DNA of 64,000 nt from SXNM01 sp964586155 (GTDB lineage Bacteria; Myxococcota_A; UBA9042), in the NCBI GenBank assembly GCA_964586155.1, contig CAZPHC010000035.1, positions 1-64,000 of the forward strand, in the 5' to 3' direction. A program made the translations under genes and the position numbers. Shown here piece after piece: positions 15,828 through 24,041 of the stretch; within the stretch, counting starts at the first letter, position 1; every line of letters begins with the position of its first letter. The notes under the pieces are model-generated. The model was not told the DNA's origin, did no database searches, and saw nothing but the letters and a program-made list of their open reading frames with translations.

Positions 15828-16541
15828 ATGCCCTTGCAGTTCGAGATCAGCCACAAGCCCGACTTCGCCGCCCTGCACCTGCAGCTGCAGCCCGGCCAGC
15901 GCCTGCTCGCCGAGCCGAGCGCCCTGGCCTGGAAGGACGCCCACGTCCAGCTCAAGGCACAGGCCCGCGGCGGCATCGGCAAGTCGATCGGCCGGATGTT
16001 CAGCGGCGAGTCGCTCTTCCTCAACACCTATTGGACCGAAGGCCAGCCCGGCAACCTGACGCTCGCGCCCGGCCCGGCCGGCGACCTCACGCACGTCCGC
16101 CTCGACGGCTCGGTCGGCATCGTGCTGCAGGCCGGCGCGTTCGTCGCCAGCGAAGAGAGCGTGCAGATGAAGGCGCGCTGGGAGGGCCTGCGCGGCCTGT
16201 TCGGCGGCGAGGGCCTGGTGCTGCAGCACGCCAGCGGCGAGGGCGACCTCTTCTTCAACACCTGGGGCGGCATCCTGCACTACGACCTGCAGGATGATTG
16301 GATCGTCGACACCGGCTGCATGGTCGCGTTCGAGGACACGCTGCAGTACAGCGTCGAGCCGGCGCCGCATCGCAAGGGCATCGGCGGCTTCCTCAAGGGC
16401 ATGGCCTTCGGCGGCGAGGGCCTGGTCTGCCGCTTCCGTGGCCGCGGGCGGCTGTGGATCCAGAGCCGCAGCGCCTGGCCGCTGGCGCAGTTCCTGCACC
16501 CCTTCCGCGCGGTCAAGTCGAACAACAGCTCCGACGACTGA
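15828..16541 (+). CDS. AIM24 family protein, copy 3
   Basis: A 237-residue protein. GQRLLAEPSALAWKDAHVQL, GGIGKSIGRMFSGESLFLNT, NLTLAPGPAGDLTHVRLDG, RGLFGGEGLVLQHASGEGDL and DWIVDTGCMVAFEDTLQY show the family pattern. ATG 15828 has CGGAGG at 6 bases. Slightly longer C-terminus (AVKSNNSSDD). Its 3' end faces the minus-strand SGNH gene across 27 bases. Confidence 0.9.
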   Translation: MPLQFEISHKPDFAALHLQLQPGQRLLAEPSALAWKDAHVQLKAQARGGIGKSIGRMFSGESLFLNTYWTEGQPGNLTLAPGPAGDLTHVRLDGSVGIVLQAGAFVASEESVQMKARWEGLRGLFGGEGLVLQHASGEGDLFFNTWGGILHYDLQDDWIVDTGCMVAFEDTLQYSVEPAPHRKGIGGFLKGMAFGGEGLVCRFRGRGRLWIQSRSAWPLAQFLHPFRAVKSNNSSDD

Positions 16542-16568
16542 GCGGCGGCCGGCGCCCGGGCCCGGCTG

Positions 16569-18314
16569 CTACGGCTTGGTCTGCTTGGCCATGCCCTGCA
16601 TCAGCGCCTGGAACAGCGCCTTGCCCAGCGTCGCCTGGCCACGCGGCGTCAGGTGGGCGTAGTCGGCCCAGCCCAGGCCCTCGGCGACCCAGCGGCCCAT
16701 GCTGCCGTCGCCGCCCATGGCCCGGCGCACGTCGAAGAAGGCGCAGCCGGCGCGGTCGGCCACCTTGCGCTGCCAGCCGATGATCTCGACGGTGCGCTGC
16801 TCGCTGACGATCTGGCCCTTCTCACGCTTGCCGTGGTCGCCCGGCCCCAAGATCAGGCACGCCTCGTTGGGGTTGGGCCGCAGCCGCTGGATCACCTGCA
16901 AGAACGAGTCGGCGTATTTGGCCTCGCTGATCTTGTCGAGCCGGCTGTTGGCGCCGTAGTTCAGCACCAGCAGCTGCGTGTCGCGCTCGCGGACCTGCGC
17001 CGCGACGTGGGCCGCGTCCGAGCCGAGCCAGCGCCGCGCCCGGGCGCCGACGATGCCGAGCGAGTCCCAGACGATGCCGCGTTCGCGCTCGAGCACCCAG
17101 CCGTAGAGCTTGGGCCGGCCGTGCACCACGCGCACGCGCACGCGGTGGCCGGCGTCGGCGAGCTTGCCCCAGCTGCTGCGGGTGTCGACGCCGTCCTTGG
17201 CCTTGATCGGCGCGACCTTCTGGCCGTCGAGCTCGACCGCGAGCTCCGAGTCGCCGCCGCCGCGCCACCACAGCTCGATGCGCTCGGCGCGGGCGCCGTG
17301 GCCCTTGGCGCCGGTCGACACCTTGGCCGAGGCCCCGGCCGCGCCCTGTGAGCCCTCGCCGCCGTAGCCGTAGGCGTTGTCGCCAAAGCCGCCGCCGAGG
17401 TAGCTGCGCGACTTCCAATCGTCGCTCGACTCGATGCGCACGCCCTTGTGGCTGTACCACTTGCTGCGCGACGCGGCGAGCACGAAGCCATGGCCACCGT
17501 CGCCGAAGCGCCGCTGCAGCAGCACGCGCAGCACGTGGCTGATGCCGTCGTTGGCCAGGTGCGAGTCGCCGTAGTGGCGGGCGCGGACCTTGGTCCTGCG
17601 GCCGTGGGCGAGGTCGGCCAGCGCGGCAAAAAACGGCTGCAGCCGCTCGGGGTGCTCGATGGCGGCCGGCGGCGTGCCGACCCCCGTGGCGTCGAGCGCA
17701 GCGGCGCCGGCGGGCGCGTGGTCCGGGCCCGCGCCGTTGGCGGCGGCAGCGGCGGTCGCCGGCGCTGGCGCTGGGGCCACCGCCGTCCCAGGCGCGGTCG
17801 TCGCGGCGGCGCCAGCGGGGCCCGACTTGTCGGCGCTGCCGGCGGCTTGCGCGCCAGCTTCGCTGGCGGCGCCGGGGTCCGGCGTCGGCTCGCCCGCGGC
17901 GGCGAGCAGGGCCGGATCTTCGGCCTCGTCGGGGCCACCGGGCGCGTCCGCGCCGCCGGCCTCGTTGCCAGCCACCGCGGCGCCGAGGCCATCGTCGAGC
18001 GCGGCGAGCTCGTCGTCGCTGGGCTGATCGACGCCACCATCGCCGGCGCCGAGGCCCGCCAGCCCGCCCATCGCGGCGGCGCCGGCGGCCGCCGGCGCCT
18101 GCATGGTCGCGGCGCGCACCAACGGCGAGGCGTCGAAGCTGTCGTAGTAGCGCCAGCTCTCGAGCGAGGGATGCGCGTAGGGCAGCAGCCAGCACAGGCC
18201 GAGCACGACGGACACGGTGGCGAAGCGCAGCAACGCGGGTCGCGCCGCGCGCAATGCCGCCTCTTGATGCGCCTCGGCGCCCGGCTCGCTCGTGATCATG
18301 GCGTGTTGCTGCAC
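16569..18314 (-). CDS. Membrane-anchored SGNH hydrolase, partner of MBOAT acyltransferase
   Basis: A 581-residue protein from GTG 18314, which has GGAGGAG at 6 bases; GTG 18320 and ATG 18299 are alternatives. An N-terminal membrane anchor (FATVSVVLGLCWLLPYAH) is followed by a 150-residue Ala/Gly/Pro-rich linker. The hydrolase part has RARHYGDSHLANDGISHVLR (block I, GDSH), RFGDGGHGFV, an ELWWRGGG beta insert, LLVLNYGANSRLD (block III) and DYAHLTPRGQATLGKALFQA (block V). With the adjacent MBOAT gene it resembles PatB/AlgX-type O-acetylation partners, where the SGNH protein moves acetyl onto or off a periplasmic glycan. Confidence 0.8.
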   Translation of the reverse strand: MQQHAMITSEPGAEAHQEAALRAARPALLRFATVSVVLGLCWLLPYAHPSLESWRYYDSFDASPLVRAATMQAPAAAGAAAMGGLAGLGAGDGGVDQPSDDELAALDDGLGAAVAGNEAGGADAPGGPDEAEDPALLAAAGEPTPDPGAASEAGAQAAGSADKSGPAGAAATTAPGTAVAPAPAPATAAAAANGAGPDHAPAGAAALDATGVGTPPAAIEHPERLQPFFAALADLAHGRRTKVRARHYGDSHLANDGISHVLRVLLQRRFGDGGHGFVLAASRSKWYSHKGVRIESSDDWKSRSYLGGGFGDNAYGYGGEGSQGAAGASAKVSTGAKGHGARAERIELWWRGGGDSELAVELDGQKVAPIKAKDGVDTRSSWGKLADAGHRVRVRVVHGRPKLYGWVLERERGIVWDSLGIVGARARRWLGSDAAHVAAQVRERDTQLLVLNYGANSRLDKISEAKYADSFLQVIQRLRPNPNEACLILGPGDHGKREKGQIVSEQRTVEIIGWQRKVADRAGCAFFDVRRAMGGDGSMGRWVAEGLGWADYAHLTPRGQATLGKALFQALMQGMAKQTKP

Positions 18315-18325
18315 CCGCACCTCCT

Positions 18326-18361
18326 CCCCATCCCCATCCCCATCCCCAGCCCCAGCCCCAG
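18326..18361 (+). repeat. Six hexanucleotide repeats between MBOAT and SGNH genes
   Basis: Three CCCCAT units followed by three CCCCAG units, directly upstream of the SGNH ribosome site on the minus strand (GGGGAT/GGGGCT in mRNA sense). Slippage here would change leader length, not the reading frame. Confidence 0.8.
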
Positions 18362-18407
18362 CCGCGCCCCGCGTCTCGCGCCGCCCGGTGCGGCCTCCCC
18401 GACGACC

Positions 18408-19838
18408 CTAGAACTGAAAGTAGATGAACGGCACGACATCTGTCTCGGCCACGGCGGCGACCGCCGCCGAGAGGCCCGCGAGCGCGAGGCCCTGGCCCCA
18501 CGCCGGCAGCGCGACAAAACGCGTGCCGAGGTCGTCGAGCCAGCGCTTGGGCGACCAATGCACGCCGTAGGCGAACGCCAGCACGCCCCAGGTGGCGTTG
18601 CCGACGCGGCCGAGGCCCCAGCCGCCGTCGATCATCGCCTGGACGTAGGTGCCCGCGAGATCCCAGCTATGGGCGCGGAACAGGATGCGCGCCAGCACGA
18701 TGAAGTGGAACGTCAACGCGACCTTCCACGCGATCTGCCAGACGGGCTGGCCGAACTCGTCCTTGGGCGTCTTGCCGGCGCGGTTGAGCACGCGGTTGAT
18801 GCTGATCGCGACGCCGTGCAGCGCGCCGTAGACGACGAACGTCCAGCTCGCGCCATGCCACAGGCCGATCAAGATCAGCGTGATCATGGTGTTGCGGTGG
18901 GCGACCCACGGTCCGCCGCGCGAGCCGCCGAGCGGCAGGAAGACGTACGAGCGCAGCCAGCCCGAGAGCGTGATGTGCCAGCGGCGCCAGAAGCCCGCGA
19001 CGGTCGTCGAGGCGTAGGGCCGCTCGAAGTTCTCGGGCAGCGTGTAGCCGAGCAGCCGCGCCGAGCCGATCGCGATGTCCGAGTAGCCCGAAAAATCGCA
19101 GTAGATCTGCATGGTGTAGGCGTAGAGCGCGACCATCAGCTCGGCCGAGCTGTAGACGCCGGGGTTGCTGAAGCAGCGGTCCACCAGGTTGACGGCGAGG
19201 TGGTCGGCGACGACGACCTTCTTGACCAGGCCGCGGGCGATGCGGAACAGGCCGTGGCCGACGTCGTCGGCGTTGAGGTGGATCGTCCGGTGCAGCTGCG
19301 GCAGGAAGTCGACCGCGCGCACGATCGGCCCCGCCACCAGCTGCGGGAAGAACGTGACAAAAAGCGCGAATTTCAGCAGCGATCGCTCGGCCGGGATCTG
19401 GCCGCGGTAGACGTCGACCGTGTAGCTCAGGGTCTGGAAGGTGTAGAAGCTGATGCCCACCGGCAACACGATGTCGTAAACCGGGATCGGCAGGTCGACG
19501 CCGACGCCGGACGCCGCCGACACCGCCGATTGCAGAAAGAAGTTCGTGTACTTGAAGTAGCCGAGCACGCCGAGGTTGCCGACCAGCGACGTCCAGAGCC
19601 AGGCCTTGCGCCGACGCGTCGCGTCCACCGGGGCGTCCTCGATGGCGCGCGCGGCGACGAAGTCGAGCACGGTCGAGGCCAGGATCAGCGCGATGAAGCG
19701 CGGATCCCACGACATGTAGAACAGCCACGAGGCCAGCAGCAAGAAGACCAGACGCAGCGAGGCCTTGCGTGCCATCGCCCAGCTGGCGAGCACGACGACG
19801 ACGAGGAAGACCAAGAACAGCTGGCTGTTGAACTGCAA
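18408..19838 (-). CDS. MBOAT family O-acyltransferase (AlgI/PatA/DltB-like)
   Basis: A 476-residue polytopic membrane protein. YTMQIYCDFSGYSDIAIGSA and FWRRWHITLSGWLRSYVFLP are hallmark AlgI-type sequences, and LILIGLWHGASWTFVVYGAL carries the catalytic His (about residue 328). At least eight hydrophobic segments are visible. Members pass acyl groups from a cytoplasmic donor across the membrane to alginate, peptidoglycan or teichoic acid. The SGNH gene 93 bases downstream on the same strand makes glycan O-acetylation the best guess; the glycan is unknown. Confidence 0.9.
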   Translation of the reverse strand: MQFNSQLFLVFLVVVVLASWAMARKASLRLVFLLLASWLFYMSWDPRFIALILASTVLDFVAARAIEDAPVDATRRRKAWLWTSLVGNLGVLGYFKYTNFFLQSAVSAASGVGVDLPIPVYDIVLPVGISFYTFQTLSYTVDVYRGQIPAERSLLKFALFVTFFPQLVAGPIVRAVDFLPQLHRTIHLNADDVGHGLFRIARGLVKKVVVADHLAVNLVDRCFSNPGVYSSAELMVALYAYTMQIYCDFSGYSDIAIGSARLLGYTLPENFERPYASTTVAGFWRRWHITLSGWLRSYVFLPLGGSRGGPWVAHRNTMITLILIGLWHGASWTFVVYGALHGVAISINRVLNRAGKTPKDEFGQPVWQIAWKVALTFHFIVLARILFRAHSWDLAGTYVQAMIDGGWGLGRVGNATWGVLAFAYGVHWSPKRWLDDLGTRFVALPAWGQGLALAGLSAAVAAVAETDVVPFIYFQF

Positions 19839-19853
19839 CGCGCCCCCGTCGCC

Positions 19854-20369
19854 TCAGACGTCCACCGGGCGGGTCGCCCATTGGTGCATCGCGCTGCGGA
19901 CCTCGCCCCAGGCGGCGGCGTCCATCCGCCGGCGCGCGAACTGCAAGAAGAGCCCGTCGAAGATCGACTCGACCTCCTCGATCAGCATCATGCGCTCGGC
20001 CAGCCGCTCCTGCTCGCCGGTCTGCAGCAACGTCGGCAGCTTGACGCCGGTCATGACGAAGGTGCTGGCGTTGACCGAGAGCTCGAAGTGACGTTCGCCC
20101 AGATCGAGCAGCAAGCGCGCGTTCGCGACCTGCTTGCCCAGGCGCAGCGAGGTGCGCGCCTCTTCGGCCTCGCCGGGCGCGTCCGCCGAGACGGTGTTGC
20201 CGTCCGGACTGCCGCCGGTGGCGTCGAGCGTCAGCCGGCGGGTGAAGGCGACGCCGACCTTGCCGACGCCGTCGAGCTCGATGCTGCCGAGGCCACGCTC
20301 GGACTCGAACCAGAGCCAGGTCAGGAACTCGCGGCTGCGGGCCTCGAACCGATCGACGCGATCAGACAT
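19854..20369 (-). CDS. RdgC-like protein, C-terminal half as a separate ORF
   Basis: A 171-residue protein. ATG 20369 has GGAGG at 5 bases, so it is translated in its own right. SREFLTWLWFESERGLGSIE, GVGKVGVAFTRRLTL, LRLGKQVANARLLLDLGERH and IFDGLFLQFARRRM correspond, from my memory of the family, to the C-terminal part of deltaproteobacterial RdgC proteins. It overlaps the N-terminal ORF by 8 bases (ATGTCTGA). Together the two would make a full-length RdgC of about 380 residues. Confidence 0.6.
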   Translation of the reverse strand: MSDRVDRFEARSREFLTWLWFESERGLGSIELDGVGKVGVAFTRRLTLDATGGSPDGNTVSADAPGEAEEARTSLRLGKQVANARLLLDLGERHFELSVNASTFVMTGVKLPTLLQTGEQERLAERMMLIEEVESIFDGLFLQFARRRMDAAAWGEVRSAMHQWATRPVDV

Positions 20370-21018
20370 CGGCGCCTCCTTGCGGCTTGCTGCGGCCGGC
20401 GTGCAGGTGGAAGCGCTCGGGCTCGAGGCCGGCGAGCGTGTCGAGCTCCTCGTCGACCATGCCGCGCATCCAGAGCACGACGGCCGGCGAGAGCTGCTGC
20501 AGCTTGAGGGCGAAGGTCTTCTCGAACGCCTCGACGAAGAGGCCGGCGACCGAGCGGCTGGTGGCGAACAGGCGGACCTCGCCGGAGCCGAGGTTCCAGA
20601 CGATGTCGTAGAGCGCCATCTTGGCCAGCGAGCGGCGGCGCAGATCCTTGCGCACCTCGCTCTTGACCTGGTCCTTCTCGGGGCGCGTCAGCTTCTCGCG
20701 GCCGGCGGCGCGCAGGCGCTCGCGCTCGGCGGCGACGGTGTAGGCCTTGAGCATGACCGCCGGCACCTTCAGCGTGTCGACGCGCATCCGCAGCACGACG
20801 CGGCCGTCCTCGCCGCCGATCTCGTGCGGCGCCCACTCGCTGCTGAAGGGGTCGTCGAAGCGAACCCAGCCCTGCGAGCGCTCCTCCTCGCCGTAGGGGT
20901 CGATCTCGCGGAAGGCGTGGCCCGCGAGGGCGTCGGCGTAGACTTCGCCAAGTGCGTCGGGGACTTCCCCGATCGCCGCGAAGCGGATGTAGCCGACGCT
21001 GCCGGTCAACAAGCCCAT
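20362..21018 (-). CDS. RdgC-like protein, N-terminal half
   Basis: A 218-residue protein. MGLLTGSVGYIRFAAIGEVP, SQGWVRFDDPFSSEW, LRMRVDTLKVPAVMLKAYTV and KLTRPEKDQVKSEVRKDL match the RdgC pattern (GW.. near the N-terminus, P..v......E....lsr.EK..lK). RdgC is a ring-shaped DNA-binding protein that limits RecA activity. The ORF ends ERFHLHAGRSKPQGGADV just where the second ORF begins. GGAGGCG precedes ATG 21018. Confidence 0.65.
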   Translation of the reverse strand: MGLLTGSVGYIRFAAIGEVPDALGEVYADALAGHAFREIDPYGEEERSQGWVRFDDPFSSEWAPHEIGGEDGRVVLRMRVDTLKVPAVMLKAYTVAAERERLRAAGREKLTRPEKDQVKSEVRKDLRRRSLAKMALYDIVWNLGSGEVRLFATSRSVAGLFVEAFEKTFALKLQQLSPAVVLWMRGMVDEELDTLAGLEPERFHLHAGRSKPQGGADV

Positions 21019-21174
21019 GGAATCGCCTCCTGATCGCAGCGCGCGCGCGTGCGGCCGCGGATGCTTGCCCCCCGTCCCACGGGTGTCAATGGCGGCGGCG
21101 GTCCGGCATCGCCCCGGCCCCCTCGCGGCGCCGATCTCGGGCCGAGACGCTGCCCGACGCGGCGTGCGGGCCGA

Positions 21175-21203
21175 TTGACCGCGCGGGGTCGCAGCCTTAC
21201 ACT
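21175..21203 (+). promoter_or_regulatory. Promoter of nucleotide-sugar dehydrogenase gene
   Basis: TTGACC (21175-21180), 17-base spacer, TACACT (21198-21203): a very good sigma70 match, giving a leader of about 130 bases before ATG 21341. Confidence 0.65.
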
Positions 21204-21340
21204 TTTGCGCCCGCTTTGCCGCGGCGTTGATCGCGATCGCGTCCGATCGCGACCAAACGACCCGGCGGCGCCTGTGCTGTCGACGAGATCGGCCGCGCGG
21301 TCGGCTCCCGTTGAGCGCGGCCGCACGATCGGAGGTTCGG

Positions 21341-22642
21341 ATGTCGCTGAAGGAACGGCTCGAGAGTGGAGAGGCCCGCGTCGCCGTGGTCGGCCTGGGC
21401 TATGTCGGGCTGCCGTTGGCCGTCCGCATCGCCGAGACGGGCATGCGCGTCGACGGCATCGACGTCAACGCCGGCCGCGTGGCCAACATCAACGCTGGCG
21501 TCAGCGACATCGGCGACGTCGCGTCCGAGTCGCTCGCGCCGCTGGTGAAGGCCGGCCTGCTCGCGGCCACCACGGACTTCGCCATCGTCGAGCAGGTCGA
21601 CGCGGTCATCGTCTGCGTGCCGACGCCGCTGAACAAGACCCGCGACCCCGACGTCGGCTACATCGTCCGCGCCGCCGAGCAGATCAGCGCCCACATGCAG
21701 CGCGGCCAGCTCTACGTGCTCGAGTCGACGACCTACCCGGGCTTCACCCGCGAGGTGCTGGCGCCGATGTTCGAGGCCGCCTCGGGCCTGGTCGCCGGCG
21801 TCGACTTCGACGTCGCGTTCTCGCCCGAGCGCATCGATCCGGGCAACGAGCGCTACGGCGTGCGCAACACGACCAAGATCGTCGGCGCCATGAGCGCCGA
21901 GGGCAACGAGGCCGTCGTCGCGCTCTACTCGCGCTTCATCGACAAGGTCCAGGCCGTCAGCAGCCCCGACGCCGCCGAGATGGTCAAGCTGCTCGAGAAC
22001 ACCTTCCGCGCCGTGAACATCGGCCTGGTCAACGAGCTCGCGGTCATGTGCCGCCGCCTGGGCCTCAACGTCTGGGAGATCATCGACGCCGCGGCGACCA
22101 AGCCCTTCGGCTTCATGCCCTTCTACCCTGGCCCGGGCCTCGGCGGCCACTGCATCCCGATCGACCCGCTCTACCTGTCGTGGAAGATGCGCTCGCTCAA
22201 CTACCAGGCCCGCTTCATCGAGCTGGCGGACGCGATCAACACCGGCATGCCCGGTCACGTCGTCCGCGTGCTGCAGGACGCGCTCAACGACGCCGGCAAG
22301 GCCCTGCGTGGCTCGCGCGTGCTCGTGCTCGGCGTCGCCTACAAGGCCGACATCGACGACTTCCGCGAGTCGCCGGCGATCACGATCCTCGACCAGATCG
22401 CGGCGAAGGGCGCCGAGGTCGACTTCTACGATCCGCACGTGCCGCGCTTCTTCGAAGAGGGCCACGAGCACGTCGGTATCGCCGACCTCTCGGCGCTCGA
22501 GTCCTACGACGCCGTGCTGATCGTGACCAACCACAAGGCCTTCGACTTCCAGGACATCGTCGCGCGCAGCAAGCTCGTCGTCGACACGCGCAACGCCACC
22601 CGCGACATCCAGGTCGGTCGCGAGCGGATCGTCACGCTCTAG
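21341..22642 (+). CDS. wbpA: UDP-N-acetylglucosamine 6-dehydrogenase-type enzyme (WbpA-like)
   Basis: A 433-residue protein. ATG 21341 follows GGAGG. The NAD site is VAVVGLGYVGLPLAVRIAE (about residues 14-32). VPTPLN and LESTTYPG are followed by FSPERIDPGN, the signature of the UDP-GlcNAc/ManNAc dehydrogenase branch rather than UDP-glucose dehydrogenase. LLENTFRAVNIGLVNELA carries the family catalytic Lys/Asn region, and GPGLGGHCIPIDPLYL has the catalytic Cys. It oxidises a UDP-HexNAc to the uronate for surface polysaccharide. GlmU and GlmS, encoded 6-7 kb away, supply UDP-GlcNAc. Confidence 0.88.
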   Translation: MSLKERLESGEARVAVVGLGYVGLPLAVRIAETGMRVDGIDVNAGRVANINAGVSDIGDVASESLAPLVKAGLLAATTDFAIVEQVDAVIVCVPTPLNKTRDPDVGYIVRAAEQISAHMQRGQLYVLESTTYPGFTREVLAPMFEAASGLVAGVDFDVAFSPERIDPGNERYGVRNTTKIVGAMSAEGNEAVVALYSRFIDKVQAVSSPDAAEMVKLLENTFRAVNIGLVNELAVMCRRLGLNVWEIIDAAATKPFGFMPFYPGPGLGGHCIPIDPLYLSWKMRSLNYQARFIELADAINTGMPGHVVRVLQDALNDAGKALRGSRVLVLGVAYKADIDDFRESPAITILDQIAAKGAEVDFYDPHVPRFFEEGHEHVGIADLSALESYDAVLIVTNHKAFDFQDIVARSKLVVDTRNATRDIQVGRERIVTL

Positions 22643-22816
22643 GGGCCGACCCCGGGACGCGGGCCGGGTTCGTGCCGCCTTCGCCCTGGTGCGGAGCCGG
22701 GCGCACCGACGGCCCGCGGCTCCCGCCCCCACCGCGCGCGAGGTCCAGACCGCGACCTCGCCAACCGCCGCGTCAGGGCCAGCGTCACGCGGTCCGCAGC
22801 CAAGGACCGCCGCAAC

Positions 22817-23995
22817 GTGAGCCCCACCTCCCCCTCGCCTTCGCAGCGCCCGTCGCACGCCCGACGCCCCTCGGGGCCGCGGCGGGCCGGCCATCCCACG
22901 CGGACGCAGAGCGCGGGCCAGGTGGCGTTGCGCTGGGTCATCGGCATCGCCGTGGGCGTCGCGTTCACCTGGCTGGCGTCGAGCTCGTGGCCGATGGACG
23001 CGCTCTTCGCCGGCACGCTCAGCCTCGAATCCGGCAGCTACGGGCCGACCGTGGCGATGCGCGTGCCGGGCGGCCCGGCGACATGGTCGGTCTCGCTGCT
23101 GCATGTCCTGGGCTACTGCGCGCTGCTGGTGGTCATCCACTTCTGGCGCGTGTGGCGCTGGGATCCGCTGGTGCGGCCCTTTGGCAAGGTGCCGATGGCG
23201 GTGCTCAACCGGGACGGCGCGATCGGCTTCATGGGCGTGTTCCTGCTGCCGCTGCGCCTGGGCGAGTTCGTCCGGCCGATGCTGCTGACGCGCGACAGCA
23301 ACATCGCGTTTGGCACCAACCTGTCGATGATCGCGGTCGAGCGCATCGCCGACGGCCTGATGGTCACGCTGATGTTCTTCGCCGTGCTGGTGCAGGTGCC
23401 GGCGACCGCGCTCGCGCGCCGCAGCCAGGTGCAGCTCGGCCCGTGGCAGCTCTCGGATGTCGAGCTCGGCGCCTGGGCGGCGCTGGGCGTCTTTGGCGCG
23501 GCGATGGCGGCGTTGGCGGCGACGGCGTTCGCCCGCGAGGCGACGACCCGCCTCATCGGCGCGACGCTCGGCAGGCTCTCGGGCAAGCTGGCCGGCAAGA
23601 TCCTCACGCTGCTGACCAGCTTCGTCGACGGCCTGCGCGTGCTCGGCAGCCCGTCCGCGGTGCTCGGCTTCGTCTCGCTGACGGCGGCGTATTGGCTGAC
23701 CAACGGCTTTGGCTACTGGCTGCTGGCCCAGGGCTTCGGCCTGAACCTCTCGCTCAACGGCGGCTACGCCATGATGTGCAGCGTGATCATCGGCATGATG
23801 ATCCCGAATTCGCCCGGCAACGTCGGCTCGTTCTGGTACTTCCTGCTGCTGCCGGCGAGCCTGTTCGGCATCGACGGCGGCGCGCCTCGCGCGATCGCGT
23901 TCGCCCTGGCGCTGTGGGCGTTGCAGCTGGTCCAGGTCGTCGCCTTCGGCCTGTGGGGCCAATGGGCGCGCAACCGGGTGCTCCGGCGCGGGTGA
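22817..23995 (+). CDS. UPF0104/LPG-synthase-TM-like integral membrane protein
   Basis: A 392-residue protein from GTG 22817. A basic Ser/Pro/Arg-rich N-terminus is followed by about eight hydrophobic segments. NRDGAIGFMGVFLLPLRLGE, FVRPMLL, NLSMIAVERIADGLMVTLM and IGMMIPNSPGNVGSFWYFLL match the lysylphosphatidylglycerol-synthase-TM (flippase-like) family: the R-x-GE-x-R-P and ER-x-xDG motifs and the P-x-PGN-x-G motif are all present. A role in glycolipid or polyprenyl-lipid handling fits its place after the nucleotide-sugar dehydrogenase; the substrate is unknown. Confidence 0.82.
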   Translation: MSPTSPSPSQRPSHARRPSGPRRAGHPTRTQSAGQVALRWVIGIAVGVAFTWLASSSWPMDALFAGTLSLESGSYGPTVAMRVPGGPATWSVSLLHVLGYCALLVVIHFWRVWRWDPLVRPFGKVPMAVLNRDGAIGFMGVFLLPLRLGEFVRPMLLTRDSNIAFGTNLSMIAVERIADGLMVTLMFFAVLVQVPATALARRSQVQLGPWQLSDVELGAWAALGVFGAAMAALAATAFAREATTRLIGATLGRLSGKLAGKILTLLTSFVDGLRVLGSPSAVLGFVSLTAAYWLTNGFGYWLLAQGFGLNLSLNGGYAMMCSVIIGMMIPNSPGNVGSFWYFLLLPASLFGIDGGAPRAIAFALALWALQLVQVVAFGLWGQWARNRVLRRG

Positions 23996-24004
23996 TTCGG
24001 CGCA

Positions 24005-24033
24005 TTGCGGCGGAACGTCGCTGGCGCTAGCCT
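24005..24033 (+). promoter_or_regulatory. Promoter of kinase gene, probably leaderless
   Basis: TTGCGG (24005-24010), 17-base spacer, TAGCCT (24028-24033). The predicted start site falls at about 24040-24042, on the ATG itself, and no Shine-Dalgarno is seen. Confidence 0.5.
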
Positions 24034-24041
24034 GCGGGCCG

